Origin: Paenibacillus alba
GTDB lineage: Bacteria; Bacillota; Bacilli; Paenibacillales; NBRC-103111
Direction: 5' to 3'
DNA: 64,000 nt
Assembly: GCF_013204855.1 (NCBI RefSeq)
Contig: NZ_JABMKZ010000002.1
Span: 310,001 to 374,000 of the forward strand
The notes under the pieces are model-generated. The model did no database searches. It saw nothing but the letters and a program-made list of their open reading frames with translations, and had not been told where the DNA came from. The position numbers and the translations under genes are program-made. Below, piece after piece: positions 27,491 to 36,396 of this stretch; positions within the stretch are counted from its first letter, which is position 1; every line of letters begins with the position of its first letter.

Positions 27491-28075
27491 TTAGTTAGGT
27501 CGTTTAATCGGATACGGAAGCTCTATATGACCCATTAAACTATCGACTTGTTTGCCGTCTTTCAGAACATACAAGGTTTTCACTTCCGGAAATTGAAAAA
27601 CGGTTTTCTTCAAGGCCTGCAAAAACAATTCCTCGCCTGGGGCGCCTAATTGTGTTTTAGGTCCGAATTTAAGATCGATTTTAAGTTCACCCTTGGCTTT
27701 GTCAAAAGCCGTACTCGTGAATGTCAAATCGTCAAATAACGAAACGGCTTTCGGATCATCACTCTTTTTGAGCGCCTTCAAAGCGGCTTCATAGACATCG
27801 GAATCCAGTTTGTAGCTGATTGTGACTTCTTTTTCAACAAGCTTCATCTCGTCCTGATCACTGTAAAAAGCTTTCACCGTCTTCTGTTTCAACGGTTCGG
27901 GTGTTGGGGACGGGATTGGTGTAGGACTTGGTGCCACCGGTGTTGTTAGAGGCGCATCCGTAGATGGAGGCGTAGCTCCACCTATCATTTGCGGTTTCTG
28001 ACCACAGGCAGTTAACGATAACGTGATGGCACTTACAAGCAGAACCCCATGGAACAGGCGACTTGTTTTGGTCAT
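27491..28075 (-). CDS. GerMN-domain lipoprotein
   Basis: 194 residues from the ATG at 28073-28075 with AAGGAG 8 nt upstream; the in-frame GTG nine bases earlier lies inside that ribosome site. A lipoprotein signal ends in LSLTAC, so the protein is lipid-anchored outside the membrane. A Pro/Thr linker (PSPTPIPSPTPEP) follows, then a GerMN domain with PGEELFLQALKKTVFQFPEV. GerM in Bacillus assists peptidoglycan work during engulfment and cortex formation. It lies between an amidase gene upstream and an SLH gene downstream. Confidence 0.85.
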   Translation of the reverse strand: MTKTSRLFHGVLLVSAITLSLTACGQKPQMIGGATPPSTDAPLTTPVAPSPTPIPSPTPEPLKQKTVKAFYSDQDEMKLVEKEVTISYKLDSDVYEAALKALKKSDDPKAVSLFDDLTFTSTAFDKAKGELKIDLKFGPKTQLGAPGEELFLQALKKTVFQFPEVKTLYVLKDGKQVDSLMGHIELPYPIKRPN

Positions 28076-28142
28076 CTCACTCACTCCTTAGCGTTTTGCA
28101 TAGCAAAACTAACTTCGAAAGCTGCATATAAGCTCTCGTCTC

Positions 28143-29630
28143 TTATTTAAGGTTCAAATATTCTTTGATTGCAGCTACGAGGGAAGCGGCTACTTTGTCT
28201 TGAAAAGCTTCTTTGTACATGGCAGATTCATCACTTTTGTTAGACAAATATCCCACTTCTACTAGGACAGCTGGCATTGTTGTTTTGGTAATTACCCGAA
28301 AATCCGCTTGGCGCACCTTGCGATCAGGGAATCCCGTCGCTGCCACCACTTTCTGATGCACGACATTGGCAAAATCTATGCTTTCCGGTCTGTTATAGTA
28401 CGTTTCCGTCCCTGTTACGGTTGATTTGGCGCTATTCCCATGAATGGACAGGAATAGATCTACCATATTGTCATTGGCAAAAGAAACTCGGTTATCCAGC
28501 GGTATGAACGTATCATCGGATCTCGTCATCATTACAACAACCCGCTTATCTTGAGCAAGCAGCTTCTCTACCTTCTTCGCTGTTGCAAGTGTAAATTCCT
28601 TCTCGTGCTTTCCGGTAATAGACAAAGCTCCCGGATCTTGATCACCATGTCCAGCATCAATAACGACTGTTAATTGGTGTTCAGCAATCGTAGCTGTCCA
28701 TTGATTAGGAAGCTTGGAAGTTTGTGCCTTATAGTCCGCCGCACCTTTCAAATCAAGAATAATCCTTACGGTAGCAGGGTTATCCGCGAAATTGGAAAAG
28801 CGCACTTTCTGAACTAACGGGTGCTTGGACGGTAATTCACCAGCATTATTAACAAGCAGCTTCTGGAGAGATTCATCCAATTTCGTATTCGGGAAATCGA
28901 ATACAATGCGATTGGGATTGGATAATTTTAACACGGTTGGCGTTAGTGCTCCGTCCTTGGCGTTCACAATCAAATCCTTTTCCGTAAGCTGAATCAAGTT
29001 CAACAAATGAACATTGGGATCAGGAGGCTTTATCCCGTTCTCATCCCCGGTCGGAGGTGCAGTTGGAGGCACAGTTGGGGGCGTAGTTGGTTTCGTTGGC
29101 GCCACCGTTGGAGGCGCTGTCGGTTTCGGAGTCCCTGGCTGATTCCCATCCCCTGTGTCAACAGGAGCCGTTACTGGTTTGGAGTCGGTATCATCTTTTT
29201 TGAACATATGGACGGAAGACGTTAATCCGTCCCACTTAAATTCAATACCCATTCTGGAACCAATGAAACTAAGAGGCAGCATGGTATTTCCATTTTCAAT
29301 GATCGGCGCTACTTCCATCGTTTCTTTTTTGCCATTGATCACGGCAGTCTTGCTATCAATGACCAGTTGAATATTGACATCATCCTTGACAATTGTCACT
29401 TTGCGGGCAGCTTGGTCCCAAGTTACTTTAGCTCCGATTTCTTGAACAATAATTCGCACGGGCACAATGGTATTTCCACTAACGATGCGGGGTTCTACTT
29501 CCGTAGAAGTCAATCGCTTCTCATTCATAAAAAGTTTAATAGCAGCGGGGGATTCTGCGCCAAGCGCATAAGTTGGCAGGAGCAGCATGCAAACAAACAA
29601 GAATAAACAAAATGCAGGAAATTTCATCAT
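28143..29630 (-). CDS. N-acetylmuramoyl-L-alanine amidase with stalk and AMIN domains
   Basis: 495 residues; the start is either of two adjacent ATGs. The order is signal peptide (1-25), copper-amine-oxidase-like stalk domain (about 30-145), Pro/Thr-rich linker (about 150-195), AMIN domain (about 205-310) and Amidase_3 domain (about 322-495). The zinc and catalytic residues are present: DAGHGDQDPG, the Glu in KEFTL, SIHGNS and LVEVGYLSN. The enzyme cleaves the bond between N-acetylmuramate and the stem peptide. It is first in a run with a GerMN lipoprotein and an SLH protein, all probably one transcript, though 50-60 nt gaps leave room for other starts. Confidence 0.92.
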   Translation of the reverse strand: MMKFPAFCLFLFVCMLLLPTYALGAESPAAIKLFMNEKRLTSTEVEPRIVSGNTIVPVRIIVQEIGAKVTWDQAARKVTIVKDDVNIQLVIDSKTAVINGKKETMEVAPIIENGNTMLPLSFIGSRMGIEFKWDGLTSSVHMFKKDDTDSKPVTAPVDTGDGNQPGTPKPTAPPTVAPTKPTTPPTVPPTAPPTGDENGIKPPDPNVHLLNLIQLTEKDLIVNAKDGALTPTVLKLSNPNRIVFDFPNTKLDESLQKLLVNNAGELPSKHPLVQKVRFSNFADNPATVRIILDLKGAADYKAQTSKLPNQWTATIAEHQLTVVIDAGHGDQDPGALSITGKHEKEFTLATAKKVEKLLAQDKRVVVMMTRSDDTFIPLDNRVSFANDNMVDLFLSIHGNSAKSTVTGTETYYNRPESIDFANVVHQKVVAATGFPDRKVRQADFRVITKTTMPAVLVEVGYLSNKSDESAMYKEAFQDKVAASLVAAIKEYLNLK

Positions 29631-29880
29631 TCACCTCTATGTAATGTCGGAATTGTGGATATTAGCTTTGTTATTTGGAAATCTATCTTTTAAATCTAGC
29701 AGCAGCATGTCAATTATATCAAATTAGTCACTCTCCCGACAGCAAAACCTCCGTTCGTTCGACAATCTGGTAATCTATTAGACGTAGCAAACTACCAAAA
29801 GTTGCAAAATAAACAAAAAAAACAACCCATTGGCTGAACGGCCAACAGCTTGTTTTGGCATGGCAGGTTTCGCTAAATGC

Positions 29881-29919
29881 AAAAAAGCGCAATCCATGGA
29901 AATTCCCATGAATTACGCT
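29881..29919 (-). terminator. terminator after leuCD
   Basis: On the minus strand AGCGTAATTCATGG pairs with CCATGGATTGCGCT and runs into TTTTTT, 13 nt after the leuD stop. The 200 nt further down to the amidase start hold no gene I can support. Confidence 0.8.
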
Positions 29920-29931
29920 ATCAGTCACAGC

Positions 29932-30537
29932 TTATTTGTAAGCTAAACGTTTTTGGTGAGCTTGCTCATAGGCTGTAATTTTCTCTTCATGCTGCAGCGT
30001 CAGACCGATATCATCCAAGCCTTGCAGCAAGAACTGACGACGGTGCTCGTCAATGTTGAACGTAATTTCCAAGCCATGTTCATCTGTCAGCTTGTTGTTT
30101 TCAAGATCGACACTCAGCTTGTAGCCATCATATTTCGCTGTACGGGCAAACAAATCATCCACTTGCTCTTCCGATAGCTTGATTGGCAAAATGCTGTTTT
30201 TAAAACAGTTGTTGTAAAAAATATCCGCATAGGAAGGTGCGATAATAACGCGGAATCCGAAATCTTGAATCGCCCAAGGCGCGTGCTCACGGGAAGATCC
30301 GCAACCGAAGTTGGCTCTGGAGAGCAAGACCGATGCTCCTTGGAAACGTTCTTGGTTCAAAGGGAAACTCTCGATAACATTCCCCGCTTCATCCCATCTC
30401 CATTCGAAGAAAAGGAATTGTCCGAAGCCTGAACGCTCGATTCTTTTAAGAAATTGCTTAGGGATAATTGCATCTGTATCTACGTTTACACGGTCCACGG
30501 GACCAACTAGACCTGTATGTTGTTTCAAAGCTTCCAT
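29932..30537 (-). CDS. leuD: 3-isopropylmalate dehydratase small subunit
   Basis: 201 residues from the ATG at 30535-30537, with AAGGAG 11 nt upstream; an upstream in-frame ATG lies before that site. The segment NVDTDAIIPKQFLKRI opens the swivelling domain and NFGCGSSREHAPWAI is the substrate loop. With LeuC it converts 2-isopropylmalate to 3-isopropylmalate in leucine synthesis. It starts 27 nt after leuC and ends at a terminator, so leuCD is a two-gene operon without leuA or leuB here. Confidence 0.95.
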   Translation of the reverse strand: MEALKQHTGLVGPVDRVNVDTDAIIPKQFLKRIERSGFGQFLFFEWRWDEAGNVIESFPLNQERFQGASVLLSRANFGCGSSREHAPWAIQDFGFRVIIAPSYADIFYNNCFKNSILPIKLSEEQVDDLFARTAKYDGYKLSVDLENNKLTDEHGLEITFNIDEHRRQFLLQGLDDIGLTLQHEEKITAYEQAHQKRLAYK

Positions 30538-30564
30538 GTTTTCATTCTCCTTAATCAACCAAAA

Positions 30565-31986
30565 TTAAGCTTGTTGGTATTCTTTGATTTCCCAATCACG
30601 AACATCGTAGAAATGACCTTTGATCGCTGCAGCAACAGCCATAGCTGGTGAAACCAGATGCGTGCGTCCGCCGCGGCCTTGACGACCTTCGAAGTTACGG
30701 TTGGATGTGGATGCACAACGTTGACCTGGTTGCAGTACGTCTGGGTTCATCGCCAGACACATGCTGCAGCCTGCATCGCGCCACTCGAAGCCTGCATTTG
30801 AGAAAATTTTGTCCAAGCCTTCTTTTTCAGCTTGAATTTTCACACGGCCTGAGCCTGGAACGACGATAGCGGTCACGCTAGGATCAACAGTGTAGCCTTG
30901 AGCAATTTTGGCAGCGGCACGAAGATCTTCAATACGACCGTTCGTACAGGAGCCGATGAAAACATAATCAACTTTCAGGTCCGTCATCGGCGTACCTGGT
31001 GTTAAATCCATATATTCAAGCGCTTTTTCAGCGGCTTTGCGTTCATTCTCGGTTTCGAAGCTTTGTGGATCCGGAACAAGTGCGTCAACGCCAGTACCCA
31101 TGCCTGGGCTAGTTCCCCAGGTTACTTGCGGGATCAACGTATCCGCGTCAAATTCCAATACCCAATCATATTCAGCGCCTTCGTCAGTAACAAGCGTAGC
31201 CCATTCTGCTACCGCTGCATCGAAATCAGCACCTTGCGGTACGTATTCACGACCACGCAGATAGTTGAAAGTCGTTGCGTCAGGAGCAATCAAACCTGCT
31301 CTCGCTCCGCCTTCAATGGACATGTTACAAACCGTCATGCGCTCTTCCATGGAAAGACCACGGATTGCTTCGCCTGTGTATTCAATAACATAGCCAGTTG
31401 CAAAATCTGTGCCGTATTTGGCAATGACGCCTAAGATCAAATCTTTGGCTGTAACGCCTGGTTTCAAATCACCTGTAATACGCACTTCCAAAGATTTTGC
31501 TCTGGACTGTTGCAGTGTTTGCGTAGCAAGCACGTGTTCAACTTCACTTGTTCCGATACCGAAAGCAAGCGCACCAAACGCACCGTGAGTCGAAGTATGA
31601 CTATCGCCGCAAACGATCGTTTTACCTGGGTGTGTAAGGCCAAGTTCTGGACCCATAACGTGCACGACACCTTGGTCGATGCTGTCTAGGTCGAACAACG
31701 TAACGCCGAAATCACGGCAGTTTTGGGAAAGTGTATCAATTTGCTGCTTGGAAATTGGATCTGTAATGTTGAAGCGATCCTTCGTTGGTACGTTATGATC
31801 CATTGTTGCGAATGTCAGATCCGGTCTGCGAACTTTACGACCCGATAAGCGAAGTCCTTCAAATGCTTGTGGAGAAGTTACTTCATGCACCAGCTGCAAG
31901 TCAATATAGATAACGCTAGGCTTGCCTTCTTCCTGGTTAATTACGTGATTATCCCAGATTTTCTCAAACATTGTCTTTTTACTCAT
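30565..31986 (-). CDS. leuC: 3-isopropylmalate dehydratase large subunit
   Basis: 473 residues, aconitase superfamily. Blocks [36 protein letters not shown] and the Cys pair in CSMCLAMN provide the 4Fe-4S cluster cysteines. The ATG has AAGAGGTGA upstream. It isomerises 2-isopropylmalate as the large half of LeuCD. The 316 nt between this gene and yjcZ hold a sigma-K-like promoter for yjcZ; I see no leucine T-box in them, in contrast to the glyS and pro leaders. Confidence 0.95.
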   Translation of the reverse strand: MSKKTMFEKIWDNHVINQEEGKPSVIYIDLQLVHEVTSPQAFEGLRLSGRKVRRPDLTFATMDHNVPTKDRFNITDPISKQQIDTLSQNCRDFGVTLFDLDSIDQGVVHVMGPELGLTHPGKTIVCGDSHTSTHGAFGALAFGIGTSEVEHVLATQTLQQSRAKSLEVRITGDLKPGVTAKDLILGVIAKYGTDFATGYVIEYTGEAIRGLSMEERMTVCNMSIEGGARAGLIAPDATTFNYLRGREYVPQGADFDAAVAEWATLVTDEGAEYDWVLEFDADTLIPQVTWGTSPGMGTGVDALVPDPQSFETENERKAAEKALEYMDLTPGTPMTDLKVDYVFIGSCTNGRIEDLRAAAKIAQGYTVDPSVTAIVVPGSGRVKIQAEKEGLDKIFSNAGFEWRDAGCSMCLAMNPDVLQPGQRCASTSNRNFEGRQGRGGRTHLVSPAMAVAAAIKGHFYDVRDWEIKEYQQA

Positions 31987-32236
31987 ATCCAGTCACCTCT
32001 TGTCATTATCCGCTCTTTTTGTTCTTGTCTTACCCTCATAACGTAGTTTAACACGGAACTCGTCATTGCTCCAAGATATAATAACTATAAGCTTGATAGG
32101 AATAGACTATAGGATTGTATTGGTATTCTACGTTGAACACTGTTAAATAAGGATTAATTCTCGTAGGAGTAAAGTGTGGCCCTACAATAGCAACTTCTTT
32201 ATAGGAATATAAGGCATATAACATAAACATCCGTCC

Positions 32237-32265
32237 AACCAAAGGATAATTACTAACATAATATA
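32237..32265 (+). promoter_or_regulatory. sigma-K-like promoter for the small YjcZ gene
   Basis: AAC at 32237-32239, a 17-bp gap and CATAATATA at 32257-32265 fit the sigma-K pattern (AC, 16-17 bp, CATANNNTA). The expected start lies about 15 nt before AAAGGAG of the gene. Such genes are made late in the mother cell. Confidence 0.5.
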
Positions 32266-32302
32266 TTGTGTAAGCTAATCCTTTCAAAGGAGTGATAAGA
32301 AT

Positions 32303-32404
32303 ATGGGAGTAGTAGGAGCAGAAGGGCATCGTCGTAATAATGTAGCTGAAGTTTTAGTTCTCTTTATCCTTTTGGTTATCATTACAATGGCTTTTGCATG
32401 GTAA
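32303..32404 (+). CDS. YjcZ-family sporulation membrane peptide, 33 residues
   Basis: The ATG is preceded by AAAGGAGTGATAAGAAT. The product begins MGVVGAEGHRRNNVAEV and continues as one hydrophobic helix with VLVLFILLVIIT and ends FAW. The block VLFILLVII matches the tiny transmembrane YjcZ family found in sporulating Bacillus and Paenibacillus. A sigma-K-like promoter upstream and a terminator 24 nt downstream support a monocistronic late-sporulation gene. The exact role of the family is not established. Confidence 0.85.
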   Translation: MGVVGAEGHRRNNVAEVLVLFILLVIITMAFAW

Positions 32405-32427
32405 TAATGTAGATTTAACAAAAGACT

Positions 32428-32462
32428 GCCTTAGCATTTATTTCTTTGCTAGGGCTTTTTTT
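32428..32462 (+). terminator. terminator after the YjcZ gene
   Basis: GCCTTAGCA pairs with TGCTAGGGC and is followed by TTTTTTT, 24 nt after the stop. Confidence 0.8.
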
Positions 32463-32675
32463 GTTAATTGAGTTTTTAACTGAAAACTATTTGATTAAAA
32501 AACTAGCGAAACAGCCTCATTTGACATAAAACTGAAGAAATGATCGCATTTCAATAGAACAAGAGACTTTTGGGTCTACTATTTGCGGAAAAAGTATGCG
32601 GTGGGATTGAATGGGGCCGAGCCAAAGCCATCTTTAGCGAATGCGCCACCTTATGGCTAAATCTGCTACCCGCCG

Positions 32676-32888
32676 ATGTATGAAAGCCTGCAAAAGTGCA
32701 GGCTTTTTCGATCAAATCGAGTGAAAACAGCAGAAAGCCTGCGATTATGCAGGCTTTTTAAGCTTTTTCATCCTGGAATCGAAAAAAGGCCTCGAAAGGA
32801 TGCATAATCGCAGGCTTTTGGAGATTTAGCTTATTTGCAAGACGAAAAAGGATGCATAATTGCAGGAATTATACGAAATAAACAGACG
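32676..32888 (+). repeat. four-module palindrome element, copy A
   Basis: 213 bp with four 16-bp modules at 32687 (CCTGCAAAAGTGCAGG), 32738 (CCTGCGATTATGCAGG), 32799 (GATGCATAATCGCAGG) and 32851 (GATGCATAATTGCAGG). Start-to-start distances are 51, 61 and 52. Modules 1 and 2 form hairpins with AAAG/CTTTT flanks, so they read like terminators in both directions. Module 2 is an 18-bp perfect inverted copy of module 3 with its flank. It is about 90% identical to copy B at 33431. I know no named family for it. Confidence 0.8.
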
Positions 32889-32922
32889 TGGAGCAAAACT
32901 CACAGCTTGTGCAGAACTTAAG

Positions 32923-33330
32923 CGACTCCAGCGGTTTACTCCAGTTACTCCAGCTTCTCCAAACACTCCAATCACTCCAGACACTCCAGACACTCTAATC
33001 ACTCCAGCAACTCCAGTTACTCTAATCACACTAGTCACTCCAATCACCCCACTCACTCGAGTCACTCCAGTCACGCCAATCACTCCCGACACTCCAGTCA
33101 CTCTAGTTACGCCAATCACTCTAGCAACTCCAGTTACTCCAAACACTCCAAACACTCCAGCAAACTACTCACTCCAGTTACTCCAACCACTCTAGTCACT
33201 CCAGACACTCCAATTACTCCATTCACCCCAGACACTCCAGTCACTTCAGTCACTCTAGTTACTATAGCCACTACAGCCACTACAGCAACTCCAGCCACTA
33301 CAGTACTCCACTCTCTCCAACCACTCCAGC
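32923..33330. repeat. minisatellite of 9-bp units (ACTCCAGTC)
   Basis: About 44 degenerate units of consensus ACTCCAGTC run in one phase until about 33155 and then in shifted phases. Typical units are ACTCCAATC, ACTCCAGAC, ACTCTAGTT and ACGCCAATC. Because 9 is a multiple of 3, both strands stay open and encode Thr-Pro-x or Gly-Val-x repeats. No start or ribosome site serves them. It lies between element copies A and B. Confidence 0.9.
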
Positions 33331-33430
33331 ATTTAACTAACCGTTTGTTATCTTTAACAATAAAAAAGAGGCTGCTCAAAAACAAAGTTTAGCGATTGTG
33401 CCAGCTATAGGTATTATGCGCGACCCACTA

Positions 33431-33642
33431 ATGTATGAAAGCCTGCAAAAGTGCAGGCTTTTTCGATCAAATCGTATGAAAACGTCAGAAAGCCTGCGAT
33501 TATGCAGGCTTTCTAAGCTTTTCCATCCTGCAATCGAAAAAAGGCATCGAAAGGATGCATAATCGCAGGCTTTTCCTTATTTCTCCCGTTTCCAAGGCAA
33601 AAAGGATGCATAATTGCAGGAATTATGCGAAATAAACGGACG
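33431..33642 (+). repeat. four-module palindrome element, copy B
   Basis: Direct repeat of copy A. Modules start at 33442, 33493, 33554 and 33605, giving spacings 51, 61 and 51. Module sequences equal those of copy A. Between A and B the flanks, AAAGCCTGC.. and ..GGAATTATNCGAAATAAAC, are also shared, which makes the shared unit about 212 bp. Confidence 0.8.
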
Positions 33643-33860
33643 GGCCTGAGGCCCCCTGCCAGCATGAGCAAACGTAGACTATTCAAGCCAACGCAACGCC
33701 ATGAAGTGTGTCTAAACAGAATGACAAATATAGCCCTGCTGCCAACTGTCTTCCGCCCCACCCTCACAAAGCTATCCGTGTACGAGTGTTTGAAAATCGG
33801 AATAGGTGGTTAGAGTCTAGTATAAGCAATTATACCAGTATGAAAAGGATGTGTGTTTCT

Positions 33861-34007
33861 ATGCTTTGGACAATTTTCGTTATTATACTTGTGATGTGGG
33901 CTTTGGGAATGGGGTTTGGAATTGGCGGCAGTTTAATTCATCTGCTTCTCGTTTTGGCCTTGATTTCATTAATATTTAACTTGGTAACAGGACGAAGAAG
34001 CAATTAA
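33861..34007 (+). CDS. Lmo0937-type small membrane protein, 48 residues
   Basis: ATG at 33861 with AAAGGATG upstream. The product, starting MLWTIFVIILVMWALGMGF, has two membrane segments split by GIGGS and ends GRRSN. It resembles the short DUF5670/Lmo0937 family; function is unknown. A perfect GTATAA-gcaa-TTATAC palindrome at 33820-33835 lies just upstream and may be an operator. A terminator follows. Confidence 0.75.
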   Translation: MLWTIFVIILVMWALGMGFGIGGSLIHLLLVLALISLIFNLVTGRRSN

Positions 34008-34044
34008 CGACATGAGGATGCCTTAATTTACAAGTAACCTGCCT

Positions 34045-34081
34045 AAAGCAGTTTGTGGAACTTATCCGCAGATTGCTTTTT
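34045..34081 (+). terminator. terminator after the small membrane protein
   Basis: AAAGCAGTTTGTGGA pairs imperfectly with TCCGCAGATTGCTTT, followed by TTT, 38 nt after the stop. Confidence 0.55.
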
Positions 34082-34176
34082 GCGTGGAAATGGTTATTAT
34101 CTGATATAGTAAGGATAAGCTTTATAAACCAATCAATTACAGCTTATATGATTACTTTTCAGGAGATGATCCATCC

Positions 34177-35070
34177 ATGGAATTACGTCAACTTCAATAT
34201 GCGATTCAAATTGCGATTGAGCGAAATTTCTCGCGCGCCGCGGAAAAGCTGCACATCGCCCAACCTTCGCTCAGCCAGCAACTCTCTAAGCTTGAGAAAG
34301 AAATAGGCGTTCTGCTCTTTCAGCGCAGTACGAATTCTGTTGAACTCACGCACGCAGGAGCCCTTTTTGTAGAAAAATCACAAAAAATTCTCGATATGGT
34401 TGAACAGCTCAAGAAGGAAATGGAAGATATTTCGCAAATGAAAAAAGGTCGCCTTGTTGTCGGCAGTATGCCAATTACGGGATCGACGATTCTTCCGTTG
34501 GTCGTACCTGCCTTTCAAGCGGCTTATCCGGATATCGAGATCTCACTCGTAGAGGAAACCTCCGCAAACTTAGAAACCTTAACCATGAACGGTCAAACAG
34601 ATATTTCCCTGCTTTCTTTGCCCCTGCGCGAGGAATCGCTCGTCTATGAAACCTTGCTGGAGGAAGAAATCGTCCTTGCCGTACCTCCGAAGCATCCCTT
34701 AGCCGCAAGCAATGAGCCAATCCGCATTAAACAGCTCGAGAAGGAAGCCTTTATCGCTTTGAAAAAAGGCCAGGGCTTTCGCAAGCTGACGCTGGAATTA
34801 TGCCAAGAAGCTGGCATAACGCCAAATATCGTCTTCGAATCCAGCAACATGGAAACCGTGCAATCGCTTGTAGCGGCCGGTATGGGCATTGCTTTTGTAC
34901 CTTACTTAATCTCCAAGCGAAGCTTCAGCGAGCTGTTCCCTGTCCATCTAACTCTTGAAGGCAGACCAACACGGACCCTGGTAATTGCTTATCGCAAAGG
35001 CAGATACATTTCTAAAGCAGCGGAAGCCTTCGTGTCAACCATGAAAGAAGTGATGGGCACAATTGTCTAA
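34177..35070 (+). CDS. LysR-family transcriptional regulator
   Basis: 297 residues. The N-terminal winged helix (about 1-60) carries LHIAQPSLSQQLSKLEKEIG, with a linker helix and a substrate-binding domain of two alpha/beta lobes from about 90 (LVVGSMPITGSTILPLVV). No target can be named from sequence. It has no divergent partner; its nearest upstream gene points the same way and the WYL regulator follows after 21 nt, so the two regulators may be co-transcribed. Confidence 0.88.
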   Translation: MELRQLQYAIQIAIERNFSRAAEKLHIAQPSLSQQLSKLEKEIGVLLFQRSTNSVELTHAGALFVEKSQKILDMVEQLKKEMEDISQMKKGRLVVGSMPITGSTILPLVVPAFQAAYPDIEISLVEETSANLETLTMNGQTDISLLSLPLREESLVYETLLEEEIVLAVPPKHPLAASNEPIRIKQLEKEAFIALKKGQGFRKLTLELCQEAGITPNIVFESSNMETVQSLVAAGMGIAFVPYLISKRSFSELFPVHLTLEGRPTRTLVIAYRKGRYISKAAEAFVSTMKEVMGTIV

Positions 35071-35091
35071 CATTCGGAGGAAATCAAGGCA

Positions 35092-36081
35092 ATGAACAAA
35101 ACACAGCGATTGATTCAACTCATGATGGCCGTAAACGAACGCATGCAATTTACCACCAAGGAAATGGCTGACGAATTCCAAGTATCGGAGCGGACTATGC
35201 ACCGTTATTTGCAAGAGCTGAGCGAGCTTGGCATGCCGCTTTATACGGAATTCGGCCCGCATGGTGGCTACCGTTTATTGAAAAAGAGGATGCTCCCGCC
35301 GATCCTCTTCTCGGAACAAGAAGCCGTTGCCATGTTCTTCGCTTTTCAGTCTCTCCAGTTTTATGGAGCGCTCCCTTTTGCAGCAGAATCAACAACAGCC
35401 TTGAATAAATTCTATCACTATCTCCCTTCAGATACGAAGGCGCGGATAGATGCTCTGAAGGATCGTGTCTCCTTCTGGACGCCTACTCGAACGCAAAGCT
35501 CCCCCTTTCTGGAGCAATTATTGGAAGCAGCGATCGCAGAGCAGCCACTGCGCCTTACTTATTCCTCCAAAGAAGGGGCTACGGAGCGAGTTGTGCAGCC
35601 TGTCGGCATTTATTCCTCTAATGGCTTCTGGTACTTCCCCTCCTTTTGCTTTCGGAAGGAAGCCATTCTCCTGTTTCGCGCGGATCGCATCCTAGCCCTT
35701 GAGAACGCTGAAACAGATCACCCACGCCAAAGCTTCCAGCACTATACGCTTGGCGACTGGCTCAAAGCAGGACAAGACATGACGCCAGAAGCTTCCTATT
35801 TGAGGTTGAAAGTTAGGCTGACTCCCGATGGCGTAAGAGCTTATGAACGCAGCAATGGGCTGGATGAGAATCTCGAACGCAAGGAAGACGGCAGCGGTTT
35901 GCTAATCACCGATATCCACCCCAGTAACTTACATTATTTTTCCAAATATTATCTGAGTCTGGGCAAAGAAGCGGTCGTCGAAGAGCCGATAGAAATGGTG
36001 CAATGGATTCGCGAGCAGATTCATGCCATGCAGCATGCATACGGTCCGAACATTACAACAAAAGCACGGTCTGATCATTAA
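35092..36081 (+). CDS. YafY-type helix-turn-helix regulator with WYL domain
   Basis: 329 residues. The N-terminal HTH_11 domain contains MADEFQVSERTMHRYLQEL. A WYL-type ligand-binding domain follows at about 140-225 (ERVVQPVGIYSSNGFWYF) and a WCX-like C-terminal part. The WYL domain in some proteins binds nucleic acid or nucleotides, but here the ligand is unknown. GGAGGAAAT lies before the ATG. It follows the LysR gene by 21 nt and ends upstream of a strong terminator. Confidence 0.85.
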   Translation: MNKTQRLIQLMMAVNERMQFTTKEMADEFQVSERTMHRYLQELSELGMPLYTEFGPHGGYRLLKKRMLPPILFSEQEAVAMFFAFQSLQFYGALPFAAESTTALNKFYHYLPSDTKARIDALKDRVSFWTPTRTQSSPFLEQLLEAAIAEQPLRLTYSSKEGATERVVQPVGIYSSNGFWYFPSFCFRKEAILLFRADRILALENAETDHPRQSFQHYTLGDWLKAGQDMTPEASYLRLKVRLTPDGVRAYERSNGLDENLERKEDGSGLLITDIHPSNLHYFSKYYLSLGKEAVVEEPIEMVQWIREQIHAMQHAYGPNITTKARSDH

Positions 36082-36225
36082 TACAGGCGTCTTCACGGAT
36101 ATTGGAGGCGACTATCTGATTAATGTCTTCTATGACACGGTCAAACGTGCGTCTGCGAATATGACCCGCTCCATGGCGGATAATCTCAAGCGCAGCCCCC
36201 CATGAACCATTTTTGATTACAAATA

Positions 36226-36278
36226 GGCGGTTGGATTCAGCAGTTGTGAAAAAACTGCTATGTCCAATCGCCTTTTTT
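36226..36278 (+). terminator. terminator after the WYL regulator
   Basis: GGCGGTTGGA pairs with TCCAATCGCC and an inner CAGCAGTT pairs with AACTGCT, followed by TTTTTT. It marks the end of the lysR-WYL unit. The rest of the 315-nt gap holds only the promoter of the next gene. Confidence 0.85.
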
Positions 36279-36304
36279 ATTGCATCAACGCACACCCTAA
36301 CACT

Positions 36305-36333
36305 TTGAACTTTGCGTGCATATAATATATAAA
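36305..36333 (+). promoter_or_regulatory. promoter for cysteine dioxygenase
   Basis: TTGAAC (36305-36310), 17 bp, TATAAA (36328-36333): 4/6 and 5/6 to the sigma-A consensus, about 60 nt before the ATG at 36397. Confidence 0.45.
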
Positions 36334-36396
36334 GATTTCTTATCACTTGACCAATTTATCGTGATAAAGAAGCAAATGCCTAGGAGGCGGAAAACC

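Noticed and set aside
32063-32329. 88-residue Tyr-rich frame on the minus strand
   Set aside because: It runs through the sigma-K promoter and into the YjcZ gene; there is no good ribosome site and the Tyr bias follows from AT-rich TA runs.
32826-33385. Open frames with Thr-Pro or Gly-Val repeats on both strands
   Set aside because: They are a by-product of the 9-bp minisatellite (a multiple of 3) and lack a ribosome site and start context.
32676-33642. CRISPR-like repeat/spacer pattern
   Set aside because: There are only four modules per copy, and the 'spacers' are the same in copies A and B; no cas genes are near.
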